Source: CAYMZZ01 sp964395095 (GTDB lineage: Bacteria > Bacteroidota > Bacteroidia > Chitinophagales > Chitinophagaceae). Taken from it: a stretch of DNA of 64,000 nt. The translations under genes were made by a program, and so were the position numbers. The notes under the pieces were generated by a model. The model was not told the origin of the DNA. It saw only the letters and a list, made by a program, of their open reading frames with translations, and made no database searches. Positions within the stretch are counted from its first letter, which is position 1; each line of letters begins with the position of its first letter. Of the stretch, positions 33,545 to 41,183 are shown one piece after another. The stretch lies in the NCBI GenBank assembly GCA_964395095.1, contig CAYMZZ010000010.1, forward strand, positions 124,001-188,000. The letters run 5' to 3'.

Positions 33545-33552
33545 TAGTTTTG
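33545..33552 (+). promoter_or_regulatory. -7 element
   Basis: TAGTTTTG followed by CACC, 21 bases before the ATG at 33574. Full TAnnTTTG match. Confidence 0.6.
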
Positions 33553-33573
33553 CACCCATAATTACCAGCCCGG

Positions 33574-33882
33574 ATGTTGCGAAAGAAGACTTATATTTTT
33601 ATAGCCCTGATTTTTCTGCTAGCCTTTGCGGGAAAGTCAATGGGTTGGTCGCTTTCGCAGATATTTCATTCTTCCATTCAAACAGAACTGATGGCAGAGC
33701 TGGAAACTGAACAGGAAAATCGCCTGACCGAATCATCGCCCCTGGAGGAAGTATTCGAAAGCGGCCATTCCCTGCAGTATTTTATTCAGCGTCCCGCACC
33801 GACATCTACTTTGCATAGCTTTGCAGGCGATCTGCCTGTTGTTTTTATCGACAAGAACACGCCTCCGCCCAACTCGCTGTAA
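33574..33882 (+). CDS. Small hypothetical exported protein
   Basis: A 102-residue protein with an N-terminal hydrophobic segment (YIFIALIFLLAFAGKSMGW) that could be a signal peptide or anchor. The rest is acidic and Glu-rich (METELE-like LMAELETEQENRL) and ends in a Pro-rich tail DKNTPPPNSL. Small proteins of this general shape, with a similar Pro-rich tail, precede metal-efflux operons in some Bacteroidota as I recall, but none is here. It has its own -7 element. Function unknown. Confidence 0.6.
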   Translation: MLRKKTYIFIALIFLLAFAGKSMGWSLSQIFHSSIQTELMAELETEQENRLTESSPLEEVFESGHSLQYFIQRPAPTSTLHSFAGDLPVVFIDKNTPPPNSL

Positions 33883-33995
33883 TCCTGAATATTTTCAGGC
33901 AATTTTCATTTTAGTTCCGTACAGTAAACGCATGTATTACCGTACAACATCACACCACAATCATTCAAACTCTTTTACCCTAAATTGTAATAATT

Positions 33996-34430
33996 ATGAA
34001 TACCCCAATTAAGTTCATCCGATTCTTTGTACTGGCCCTTATCAGCATGGGATTTGCCTGGAAAGCGGAAGCCCAGCAATTGACCGATGCGGCCATCAAG
34101 ACCAACATCAACCCCATCGAAAATCCGTTGAAGCTGGTACGCTCGCTACAGCCGCTTTCATTTGAATACAATACCAGCCAGTACCGCCATCTGAAGCTGC
34201 CTACCGGTACCCGCTATGGCTTTATTGCGGAAGACTTTCAGCGTGTGATGCCCGGCCTGGTGTATAACAAGCCTTATACTTATATGGCTGGTAAAAACTC
34301 TACCAGAAACGCGAGCATCAAGGGCATCGATATGGAAAGCCTGATACCTGTACTGATTGCTTCCATCAAGGAGCAGCAGGCGCAGATCGATCAGTTGAAG
34401 GCGGAGATAGAACTGTTGAAAAATAAATAA
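33996..34430 (+). CDS. Secreted stand-alone S74-type (endosialidase) chaperone domain
   Basis: A 144-residue protein: signal peptide (about 1-26, ending KAEAQ), then a Peptidase_S74 type intramolecular chaperone domain. Typical features are LQPLSFEYNTSQYRHLKLPT, RYGFIAEDFQRVMPGLV and GIDMESLIPVLIASIKEQQA, followed by a coiled-coil tail QIDQLKAEIELLKNK. In phage tail fibres and Bacteroidota adhesins this domain trimerises a long fibre and is then cut off. Here it stands alone with a signal peptide and no fibre domain, which is unusual. A strong terminator follows. Confidence 0.88.
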   Translation: MNTPIKFIRFFVLALISMGFAWKAEAQQLTDAAIKTNINPIENPLKLVRSLQPLSFEYNTSQYRHLKLPTGTRYGFIAEDFQRVMPGLVYNKPYTYMAGKNSTRNASIKGIDMESLIPVLIASIKEQQAQIDQLKAEIELLKNK

Positions 34431-34446
34431 GTCCTTCTTTCCCCCT

Positions 34447-34478
34447 AAAAAGCGCGGCCCATCGGCCGCGTTTTTTTT
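34447..34478 (+). terminator. Intrinsic terminator
   Basis: AAAAAG then stem CGCGGCC/GGCCGCG (34453-34459, 34464-34470) with a four-base loop and eight T. Confidence 0.93.
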
Positions 34479-34508
34479 ATCTTTCCGTTTCAAATTCATC
34501 CTACCAGT

Positions 34509-34970
34509 ATGTCGATCGAAAACAAGTTGCAGGAAATGGGCCTGAGCCTGCCCATATTGCCCGGCTCAAAGGGAATTTACAAAAGCTGTTTGCGTGTAGG
34601 CAACCATATTTATGTATCGGGGCATGTGTCTATCAATACCGATGGCTCCTTTATTAAGGGAAAACTCGGCAAAGACCTGAGCGATGAAGAAGGCTATGCG
34701 GCTGCCCGCCAGTGCGGCCTGGCTATGCTCAGCTCCCTGAAGAAGTTTCTGGGTGACCTGGACAAAGTAAACGGAGTAGTGAAGTTATTGGGTATGGTAA
34801 ACGCGGTTCCCGAGTATGAGCAGCACCCGGTCATCATCAATGGCTGCAGCGAGCTTTTCAGGAATCTTTGGGGCGAAGACGGAGTGGGTGTGCGTAGTGC
34901 CGTGGGTATGGGTTCCCTGCCCGGCAATGTGGCTGTGGAAGTGGAAGGAATTTTTTCGATAAAAGATTAA
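34509..34970 (+). CDS. ridA: RidA/YjgF-family protein
   Basis: A 153-residue trimeric cytosolic enamine/imine deaminase family member. Family points are KGIYKSCLRVGNHIYVSGHV near the N-terminus and GVRSAVGMGSLPGNVAVEVE at the C-terminus, including the Arg that binds the carboxylate in active RidA. It belongs to the longer YjgF subgroup that is not the archetypal 128-residue RidA. It is followed after ten bases by a D-threonine-aldolase-like PLP enzyme; RidA removes reactive 2-aminoacrylate made by PLP enzymes, so co-transcription makes biochemical sense. Confidence 0.85.
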   Translation: MSIENKLQEMGLSLPILPGSKGIYKSCLRVGNHIYVSGHVSINTDGSFIKGKLGKDLSDEEGYAAARQCGLAMLSSLKKFLGDLDKVNGVVKLLGMVNAVPEYEQHPVIINGCSELFRNLWGEDGVGVRSAVGMGSLPGNVAVEVEGIFSIKD

Positions 34971-34980
34971 CACCCCGCGC

Positions 34981-36096
34981 ATGCATGAGATGTATCGTAT
35001 CGCCAATGCGGAAAATATCGATAGCCCATCCCTGCTTGTTTTTCCCGACATCGTCAAAAAAAACATAGCGGCCGCGATTGCGGTAGTGGGAGATCCTGCG
35101 CGATTGCGCCCGCACGTGAAAACGCACAAGAGCCCCGATGTAACGCGCCTGATGCTCGAGGCCGGAATCCGCCAGTTCAAGTGCGCCACCGTGGCCGAAG
35201 CAGAAATGCTGGCCCTGGCCGGGGCGGATGATGTATTGGTTGCCTTTCCGCTTCAGGGTCCCAGAATCAACCGCTTTTTGCAGTTGATGAAGACATATCC
35301 CCAAACCCGCTTCTCCTGCCTGATCGACCATGCGCGCGGTGCAGAAGCCCTTTCAGCCGCACTGGAGCAGGCCGGTCTCAGCGCCGGTGTTTATCTCGAC
35401 CTGAATACCGGTATGAACCGCACCGGCATGGAACCTGGCGAGGCCGCTCTTGCCCTCTATGCTCAACTTTCGGCCAATCCCCGCTTTACGGTTAAGGGGC
35501 TGCATGCTTATGATGGGCATATTCGATATACCGATCTTACAGAAAGAACAAGAGCCTGCGAAGAAGCTTTTGCCAAAGTAAGTGAGTTAAAGGCGGCGGC
35601 ACAGGCGAAAGGCTTTGTGGTGGAGCAAATAATTGCCGGTGGATCGCCGAGCTTCCCCGTACATGCGCGATTTCCCGACCGCATTTGCAGCCCCGGCACT
35701 TTTGTATACTGGGACCAGGGTTATGCCAGCCTCTTTCCCGACCAACCCTTTCAATGCGCCGCCATCCTGCTCACCCGCTTTGTGTCGAACCCCACCAGGG
35801 GCATCTGGTGCCTCGACCTGGGCCATAAGTCGGTGGCGGCCGAAAGTCCTCTCGACAGGCGCGTATTCTTTCCCGACCTGCCGGGCTGGACTTTTGTTTC
35901 CCAAAGCGAAGAACACCTGGTACTGAAAGCACCCGAAGGAAAAGAAGATTCGGTAAATACAGGAGATGTTGTTTACGGCATTCCCTGGCATATTTGTCCA
36001 ACCGTAGCACTGTATGAAAGAATGATTTGCATAGATAAGGGAGAAGTAGCGGGGGAATGGATGAATGTGGCGAGAGACAGGAAGCTGGGGATTTGA
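34981..36096 (+). CDS. D-threonine aldolase-type (alanine racemase N-fold) PLP enzyme
   Basis: A 371-residue cytosolic PLP enzyme of the DSD1/D-threonine aldolase group. The PLP lysine lies in RPHVKTHKSPD (Lys47 or Lys50), the barrel has YLDLNTGMNRTG and GLHAYDGHI, the phosphate site is near GGSPSFPVHA, and the metal ligands are His and Cys in PWHICPTV near residue 345. Members cleave D-3-hydroxyamino acids to glycine and an aldehyde or dehydrate D-serine; the substrate here is not certain. Paired with RidA. The stop is formed at the start of a GGGATTTG repeat. Confidence 0.9.
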   Translation: MHEMYRIANAENIDSPSLLVFPDIVKKNIAAAIAVVGDPARLRPHVKTHKSPDVTRLMLEAGIRQFKCATVAEAEMLALAGADDVLVAFPLQGPRINRFLQLMKTYPQTRFSCLIDHARGAEALSAALEQAGLSAGVYLDLNTGMNRTGMEPGEAALALYAQLSANPRFTVKGLHAYDGHIRYTDLTERTRACEEAFAKVSELKAAAQAKGFVVEQIIAGGSPSFPVHARFPDRICSPGTFVYWDQGYASLFPDQPFQCAAILLTRFVSNPTRGIWCLDLGHKSVAAESPLDRRVFFPDLPGWTFVSQSEEHLVLKAPEGKEDSVNTGDVVYGIPWHICPTVALYERMICIDKGEVAGEWMNVARDRKLGI

Positions 36097-36540
36097 GAAT
36101 TTGGGAATTTGGCTATTTTATTATTTGTTGAAGACTTTGCTGGCAGGTGGGATTATTTAAAGTTTAAGGTTTAGGGTTTAATGTTTAAGGTTCTGCTAAT
36201 TGCTTTTGATTCGCAGTAGCGAATAGAACTCATTTCAGGAAGTTTTACCGCAACGAGCGCTACGAATCCGCAAAGAACGCGACGATAGCTTCACAGAACA
36301 AGACGATAGCTTCACAGCACAAAAGGTATTGCTAGTTGGAACCAACCAACAATTCATATATCGGCATCGATTTTTGATTATCATCCTATCGTCGCGTTCT
36401 TTGCGGATTCGTAGCGTTCGTTGCGGTAAATTCGCTACACGTACGTAATGATATATCAAAAAACAAAAACCACTACCCCCTTAATAATCTTTAAACCTTA
36501 AACCCTAAACCTTAAACTCCACGTAATACGTACAACGTAC
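36087..36540. repeat. Nested inverted repeats: heptamer arms around ACCGCAACG arms
   Basis: Outer arms 36154-36192 and 36485-36518 are heptamer arrays (GTTTAAG, GTTTAGG). Inside, 36244-36288 and 36386-36430 are 45-bp arms complementary at 44 of 45 positions with the motif TTTACCGCAACGAGCGC, spacer 97 bases. Within the spacer GACGATAGCTTCACAG is duplicated (36281 and 36302). An octamer run GAATTTGG lies at 36090-36112 at the previous stop. The 597-base gap holds nothing else I can name. Confidence 0.9.
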
Positions 36541-36693
36541 TCAAAATCTACTCCATCTTTTCCGCAAAAAAGAAAACTCCTGCTGCCGGGCCGAATCTCT
36601 ACATTTGACCTTCTCCTCCTCCTGAAAACGGAACCCGCCCCCTCGAACCCGGTTTTTATTTTCATTATTTTCTTAATCCTCAAATCTTCCACT

Positions 36694-37233
36694 ATGCGTA
36701 TTGCATTATTTGTGGCCGCATTCAGCAGCCTGTTCTTTTTTGCCTGCAAGGAAAAAGCCGAACAACCGGCCGAAGAAACCAGTCAGCCCACCGTAAAAGC
36801 TCCCATGGAATTGCTCGATTCCACACATAACAGGGGCATTCAGGCTTCATTTGATGCCTTCTCCAAAAAAGATATCGACGCTTTCACCGCCGAAATGGAT
36901 GACAATATCATGTATCTATGGTCGGGTGGCGACAGCCTGGTGGGAAAGCAGGCCGTAAAGGATTATTATGCCGGCCGCTTCAATTTGATAGACAACATCA
37001 GCTTCAGCAACCATATATTCATGCCGGTGATGGCGAATGTAGCGCCGGCAGCCGGTGTGCCTACGGGCAAATGGGTATTGCATTGGGCCCAGGCCGATGT
37101 AAAGTATAATAATGGCAAAAGCCTGCGGTTCTGGATGCACCAAACCAATCACTATAATGCCGCCGGTAAAATTGATTATATAGACCAGTATATTGACCGC
37201 GCACCGATTATGGCAGCGACGAAAGGAATGTGA
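36694..37233 (+). CDS. NTF2-like (SnoaL-type) lipoprotein
   Basis: A 179-residue lipoprotein with signal MRIALFVAAFSSLFFFAC (lipobox FFAC). The mature part is an NTF2-like cone domain: IQASFDAFSKKDIDAFTAEM at the start, WSGGDSLVGKQAVKDYYAGR in the middle and YNAAGKIDYIDQYIDRAPI at the end. SnoaL-type proteins often bind or isomerise small ligands, but here no catalytic Asp/His pair can be assigned. It stands alone between repeat regions. Confidence 0.85.
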   Translation: MRIALFVAAFSSLFFFACKEKAEQPAEETSQPTVKAPMELLDSTHNRGIQASFDAFSKKDIDAFTAEMDDNIMYLWSGGDSLVGKQAVKDYYAGRFNLIDNISFSNHIFMPVMANVAPAAGVPTGKWVLHWAQADVKYNNGKSLRFWMHQTNHYNAAGKIDYIDQYIDRAPIMAATKGM

Positions 37234-37240
37234 TTTTTGA

Positions 37241-37305
37241 GTTTAGGGTTTAGAGTTTAAGGTTTAATGCCTCAACCTTAAACTTTAAACTCTAAACTTT
37301 CAACT
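37241..37305. repeat. Short-loop heptamer hairpin containing a stop codon
   Basis: GTTTAGGG... 37241-37264 pairs with 37274-37297 at 22 of 24 positions across only nine bases. The right arm encodes the last residues and TAG stop of the minus-strand gene at 37292-37555. Confidence 0.88.
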
Positions 37306-37555
37306 CTCCCTCTGTCCTGCCGGCTTCTCTCACTTTCAACAGTCCGGCTTCGGTGATGCGAATGATCAATGTGTCTTTTTGTTCCAGAATGACGAGGGAT
37401 TCTTTTTGCAGCTCCTGGAGATTATCCTGTATGATGGACCAATCCTGGAGCTGACGAAGAATGAGCTCCCGGGGCCGGCAATTATAGTATTCCGGCTGCG
37501 GATCTTCCTTTACGATTTCATAGATGGTGTGAAGTAGCTGGTAGTGGGCTTGCAT
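37292..37555 (-). CDS. Small hypothetical protein, winged-helix-like
   Basis: About 87 residues from ATG 37555 (MQAHYQLLHTIYEIVKED); an ATG 33 bases upstream is possible. The sequence predicts helix-helix-helix then a strand hairpin (LQDWSIIQDNLQELQKE, SLVILEQKDTLIIRITEAGL), the rhythm of a small winged helix such as a MarR/DUF-type wing, but this is inference. The last codons (LKV) and the TAG stop come from a heptamer repeat, so the native C-terminus may have been replaced. No neighbour on the same strand. Function unknown. Confidence 0.6.
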   Translation of the reverse strand: MQAHYQLLHTIYEIVKEDPQPEYYNCRPRELILRQLQDWSIIQDNLQELQKESLVILEQKDTLIIRITEAGLLKVREAGRTEGELKV

Positions 37556-37737
37556 TACTCTAAAATATCGGAAAATATTATTCCTCACTAATATATTTTA
37601 TCAACACCCCGTATGAATAAGTTTCCGGATCACCGGCCCTTCCCTAACGGGGAACGGCTAAAATTAAGCCGCTCCATGGGTTAAAAATATACCCGAAAAT
37701 GGTATAGGCCCCTGCCCGCCACGGGCTATCTTTAGGT

Positions 37738-38121
37738 ATGCTCGTGCTGCTCAATATCTTCTATACGATCCTGCACCTGGCCCTGGTGGGCTTCAATTTA
37801 ACGGGTTGGATCTGGACCCGGACCCGGAAATGGCATTTGATTTCCCTGCTGCTCACCGCCGCCTCCTGGGTAGTACTGGGCATCTGGTATGGATGGGGCT
37901 ATTGCCCGCTAACCGACTGGCATTGGGATGTAAAGACTAAACTCGGCGAAACCGGGCTTCCGAATTCTTTTGTAAAATATTATCTCGACAAAATCTTCAG
38001 CGCTGATATTCCGGCAAAAATTGTGGATCGTATTACCTTATTCAGCCTCATTGGCGCATTGGTAGCATCGGTGTATGTGAATTTTTTTCTTCGAAAAAAA
38101 GTGAGGGGCGGAAGGGTTTAG
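37738..38121 (+). CDS. DUF2784 family membrane protein
   Basis: A 127-residue protein with three to four helices. It fits DUF2784: NIFYTILHLALVGFNLTGWI, then WVVLGIWYGWGYCPLTDWHW and the GLPNSFVKYYLDKI segment before the last helix (LFSLIGALVASVYVNFFL). Members are of unknown function. The gene ends GRV and TAG inside a GGGTTTAGG repeat, the same relation between repeat and stop codon as crcB and the 37.3-kb gene. TATCTTTA just before the ATG is one base off the -7 consensus, so the leader would be very short. Confidence 0.85.
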   Translation: MLVLLNIFYTILHLALVGFNLTGWIWTRTRKWHLISLLLTAASWVVLGIWYGWGYCPLTDWHWDVKTKLGETGLPNSFVKYYLDKIFSADIPAKIVDRITLFSLIGALVASVYVNFFLRKKVRGGRV

Positions 38122-38384
38122 GGTTTAAGGTTTAGGGTTTAGGGTTTAGGGTTTAAGCTGAGAGATGCTATTCTTGATGTCGAAGTACGATTTATGTGCT
38201 ATAGAGATATCGTCGCGTTCTTTGCGCCTTCGTTGCGCTCTTTGCGGTAAGACTCTATTGCACTTTGAAAATGTTGACAACCCGGAAATTTAACCGCAAC
38301 GGACCCGCCAAGGCGAGGCAAGCGCAAAGTATTCGCAACGAACGCTAGACCAAACCTTAAACTTTAAACCCTAAACCTTAAAAC
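38114..38384. repeat. Heptamer arms around an imperfect ACCGCAACG pair
   Basis: Outer arms: 38114-38156 (GGTTTAG/GGTTTAA heptamers) and 38352-38384 (CCTAAAC, CTTAAAC). Inside are an imperfect pair of the ACCGCAACG family, 38208-38250 and 38290-38345, but in the opposite order to the copy at 36.2 kb, with GGTAA...TTACC facing inward. The gap separates two convergent 3' ends. Confidence 0.85.
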
Positions 38385-38413
38385 AAACAACCGAATCAAC
38401 AAATTCCCAAATT

Positions 38414-38728
38414 TCACCCCGCTTTCCTGATCCTCAATATTCGCAACACCGGTATTTCCGATGCAGCGAGGCCGCAGGTTATTTTTTCATCCAGTACCTT
38501 ATAACAAATTTTCACATCCAGGTCTGTTTTTTGAAATGGAGTGGGAATGGAAACGGGCGAATAGTAATTGCCATTCAGGTAAATCAACCAACCACAGCCA
38601 TCAGCGGCGGGAGGACCTGTATACATAATACGGGCAACGGCATCACCGTCGCCCGTACATATATAGTCATCTGATTTATTCTTACAGGATAAAATCCCCA
38701 ACAGAAAAAGGACCAGTAACCATCGCAT
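38414..38728 (-). CDS. Small Cys-rich lipoprotein of unknown function
   Basis: A 104-residue lipoprotein: signal MRWLLVLFLLGILSC with lipobox ILSC. The mature part has four further Cys (ICTGDGD, DGCGWLI, KICYKVL, TCGLAA), so two disulfides are possible in the periplasm or at the surface. DGCGWLIYLNGNYYSPVSIP looks like a beta-hairpin module seen in small Bacteroidota proteins. No family name is recognised. Ends near an AAATTCCC-type octamer run. Confidence 0.7.
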   Translation of the reverse strand: MRWLLVLFLLGILSCKNKSDDYICTGDGDAVARIMYTGPPAADGCGWLIYLNGNYYSPVSIPTPFQKTDLDVKICYKVLDEKITCGLAASEIPVLRILRIRKAG

Positions 38729-38780
38729 AAGGCATGTTTACTATCCTGACCACGCTGCAAGCTGCAACGTTGCATCCCCG

Positions 38781-39857
38781 CTACTGGTACTGAATGTACA
38801 CGGGTTGGGGCTTCAGCGCCAGCACTTCTTGCGGCGTCAGCAGGCGGCTATTATTTTTGGTATCGTTCTTATAAAAAATCTTGAACCCGGTAAACTCCAC
38901 CGGCTCGCGGTAGATAAACTGCTTGTAGGTACTGTATTTCAACGAAGGGGCACCCCAGCCGTCCATATCCATTACAATCTGCACTTCGGGGCGGGTTTTA
39001 ATGTTTTTGTAATTCGTTACCATATTGCGGGTAAAGCGGTGTATTACCAGCACCTTGGGAGGCAGGTTATGTTCCCGCACCAGTTTGGCCAGGTATTCCG
39101 TAGTATAGTTGATGTCGGCCGCATCAAAACTGCCGATCACTTTGCCCGGCGCCTGTCCACCCTTCATCGAAAATTCCGGATCGATTCCCAAATGCACATT
39201 GGGCATTTTGAGGTACTCTACCAATTGCGGAACTTCTTCCTGCAATGTGCTATGACCCACCTGGATGTCGACAAAAACAAGGGCATCTATGCGTTTGGCC
39301 ATATTCAGCACTGAGTCGATCTGGTGAAAGGGCATGCGCAGGCGGTATTTATTGCCTTTACCGGGCGATTGCTGCGCCGTAACGGCGATATAATGCAGGG
39401 CGGGCACCACTTCCAGCACCGAATCGGCGGCCTGCCAGGCCGCTACTTCCTCCTGCAGCTTCTGCAACATCTGATCGGGAGGCAGTTCACCCAGGATTCC
39501 CATCTGCTTTGAATACAGATTGCCATAATAAGCCAGTATCCGCTTATGCGGCAGCAGGGCGCCATCCAATGGGTATTCGGTCTTCACGGGCCAAAGGCCA
39601 GATGTATCGCCGTTGGTTACATGCTGCAGCTTACGGTCAAACTCCTCCTTCCAGTTATAGGCCGGTGGCTTTAGAATACTGTCTTCCTTCACCAGCTCGG
39701 TGTCGGATGGAGCTGCTGAACTGGATTTACCGGAGGAACCTAAAAATTTGAAGCCTGCGAAAGCCGATGCGGCCAGCAGGAGTACGATGATCACATAGCG
39801 CGTGCGCACAGGATGGGATTTAGTGATAGAAGGGGAAATGGTACCAGTGGTGTTCAT
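38781..39857 (-). CDS. Membrane-anchored protein of unknown function, barrel-like
   Basis: A 358-residue protein with one N-terminal helix (about 21-42, RYVIIVLLLAASAFAGFKFL) followed by a Ser-rich linker and a periplasmic domain. Conserved-looking motifs are HKRILAYYGNLYSKQMGILG, VVPALHYIAVTAQQSPGKGN, DALVFVDIQVGHSTLQEEVP, HLGIDPEFSMKGGQAPGK and ILVIHRF-like VLVIHRFTRNMV. The strand-helix order with acidic ends of strands suggests a TIM-like glycosidase fold, but I cannot name a family or catalytic pair with confidence. It is alone on its strand with a small gene upstream. Confidence 0.72.
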   Translation of the reverse strand: MNTTGTISPSITKSHPVRTRYVIIVLLLAASAFAGFKFLGSSGKSSSAAPSDTELVKEDSILKPPAYNWKEEFDRKLQHVTNGDTSGLWPVKTEYPLDGALLPHKRILAYYGNLYSKQMGILGELPPDQMLQKLQEEVAAWQAADSVLEVVPALHYIAVTAQQSPGKGNKYRLRMPFHQIDSVLNMAKRIDALVFVDIQVGHSTLQEEVPQLVEYLKMPNVHLGIDPEFSMKGGQAPGKVIGSFDAADINYTTEYLAKLVREHNLPPKVLVIHRFTRNMVTNYKNIKTRPEVQIVMDMDGWGAPSLKYSTYKQFIYREPVEFTGFKIFYKNDTKNNSRLLTPQEVLALKPQPVYIQYQ

Positions 39858-39971
39858 AGGACCCGTTTTAGTTTTTCGTTGGATTTGCTTTCTAACGTAA
39901 AGCTATGGTAAAAAAGTATCTCAGAGGCGCGGTCAGAAAGAATAAAGCCTGCCGGGATGTACAAAGGAAAA

Positions 39972-39996
39972 ATACGCCCGGAAATTCCGGGCGTAT
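39972..39996 (-). terminator. Intrinsic terminator of the small upstream gene
   Basis: ATACGCCCGGAA/TTCCGGGCGTAT, 12-bp arms around one base, followed on the minus strand by TTTTTCCTTT. It lies 14 bases past the stop of the 58-residue gene, supporting that this gene is transcribed. Confidence 0.85.
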
Positions 39997-40010
39997 CTAG
40001 TGGTTTTGCC

Positions 40011-40187
40011 TTACTGAATCAGGGGAATCGCCGGGGAGGAAACCAGCTCCACCTCAAATAGCTGAATAAAGCGGACCAGTTTCATGAACAATAACCCAAA
40101 GCAAAACAGGAGCGACAACAACAGGGTTAGCCGAACGGCAAATGCCAGCGGACGATCACTGGCGATCATGGGCATCAGGTTATTCAT
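40011..40187 (-). CDS. 58-residue single-helix membrane protein
   Basis: Short open frame with ATG at 40187: MNNLMPMIASDRPLAFAVRL, a hydrophobic helix LLLSLLFCFGLLF near residues 22-34, then MKLVRFIQLFEVELV and a tail SSPAIPLIQ. Charge pattern and a strong minus-strand terminator just downstream make it a believable small membrane protein gene. No relative recognised. The gap 40188-40342 upstream holds no clear feature. Confidence 0.55.
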   Translation of the reverse strand: MNNLMPMIASDRPLAFAVRLTLLLSLLFCFGLLFMKLVRFIQLFEVELVSSPAIPLIQ

Positions 40188-40342
40188 AAGCGCGGATTTG
40201 GTGAATCAAAACAGCCGGGGCTGCATTACGCTTTATAGAATGGGAAAACTATGCCAGAGCCCCCCGGTCAAAGGGGTTTACGTAGATTATATTTTCCAGA
40301 ATCGGGGTATTACGGAACCGGCAGGAAACTCTTCCATCGGCA

Positions 40343-40729
40343 TCAGGCAGGGGAAATTCCGTGGCCGAGCATGCGAAATTTCATGAGGTCGGCAATGCCT
40401 TTGGCCCGCTTCCAGGCCAGGCTGGCCCGGGGCCCTTCAAAATGCCCGTCCAGGGTTTCTTTGAAAAGATGCAGCCAGCGCTCAAAGAATTCGGCTCGAA
40501 AGGGCGATTGCCGGTGAAGCTGGTAGTGGATATCCATGGCATTGCGGCGATAGCTGCCCGTATCGAGCAAAATGCTTTCCCAAAAATCCACAATCAAAGG
40601 GATATGATGTTCCCAGTTGGTTTTGGCAACATCATTGAAAATAAAACCAATCAATTCATCCTTCTTCACTTTTTCATAAAAAGCGCGCATCAACTGTTCT
40701 ATATCGGCTCTTGATTCTATATCCATCAT
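40343..40729 (-). CDS. Group III truncated haemoglobin
   Basis: A 128-residue globin started at ATG 40729 (MMDIESRADIEQLMRAFYEK); the frame upstream runs into a repeat and is not coding. Group III features are FYEKVKKDELIGFIFNDV for helices B-C, WEHHIPLIVDFWESILL for helix E, IHYQLHRQSPF with the proximal His (LHRQSP), RWLHLFKETLDGHFEGPRAS, and the end WKRAKGIADLMKF. It binds haem in the cytosol; NO or O2 chemistry is the usual proposal. Start lies next to a CTGCGGGAAA repeat. Confidence 0.94.
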   Translation of the reverse strand: MMDIESRADIEQLMRAFYEKVKKDELIGFIFNDVAKTNWEHHIPLIVDFWESILLDTGSYRRNAMDIHYQLHRQSPFRAEFFERWLHLFKETLDGHFEGPRASLAWKRAKGIADLMKFRMLGHGISPA

Positions 40730-40747
40730 TTGCAGTGTAAGTCTTCC

Positions 40748-41059
40748 AATCTGCGAAAATCTGCGGGAAACATTCTGCAATCTGAACCTGCTTAAAGTGA
40801 AGAAGCATTTCCCGCAGATTTGCGCAGATTTTTTCGCTGATCTTCGCAGATAATACGCAAACGAAGTTAAGTAATCAGTTCTTACAGTCCTGTGGCAGCT
40901 TGGGAGATCAGGGAGATTTTACCGCAACGAGCGCAAAGAATTCTCAACGAACGCGAAGATCTGTTTAGAGAGCAATATTCGTTGAATAAGCACAGGTCTC
41001 ATATTCTACAATAATTTCGTTGCGAACTTTGCGAATTCTTTGCGCTCGTTGCGGTAAAA
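40748..41059. repeat. Two adjacent inverted repeats (CTGCGGGAAA and ACCGCAACG families)
   Basis: First: 40748-40771 (AATCTGCGAAAATCTGCGGG and GAAAC) against 40807-40851 (TTTCCCGCAGATTTGCGCAG and further copies), unit about ten bases. Second: 40917-40943 and 41033-41059 are perfect 27-bp arms (TTTTACCGCAACGAGCGCAA...), spacer 89 bases, with further imperfect complementarity inward. The whole 455-base gap 40730-41183 is mostly repeat; GATTTGGG-type octamers on the reverse strand end it (41164-41186). Confidence 0.9.
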
Positions 41060-41183
41060 CTTTCCGAATTGCCATCAACCCGCACAGTCACAACCACCCC
41101 CGCTCGCCGGGAATAATTTCAAACCATTAAAGTGGAAATTTGCACAGTATATAATACTATCAACAAATACCCAAATTCTCAAA

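Noticed and set aside
36235..36459. Open frame across the 36.2-kb repeats
   Set aside because: The frame is built from the two inverted arms and would encode repeat sequence in both directions.
37616..37687. 23-codon frame before the DUF2784 gene
   Set aside because: Too short, no conserved-looking pattern, and it ends next to the likely promoter of the next gene.
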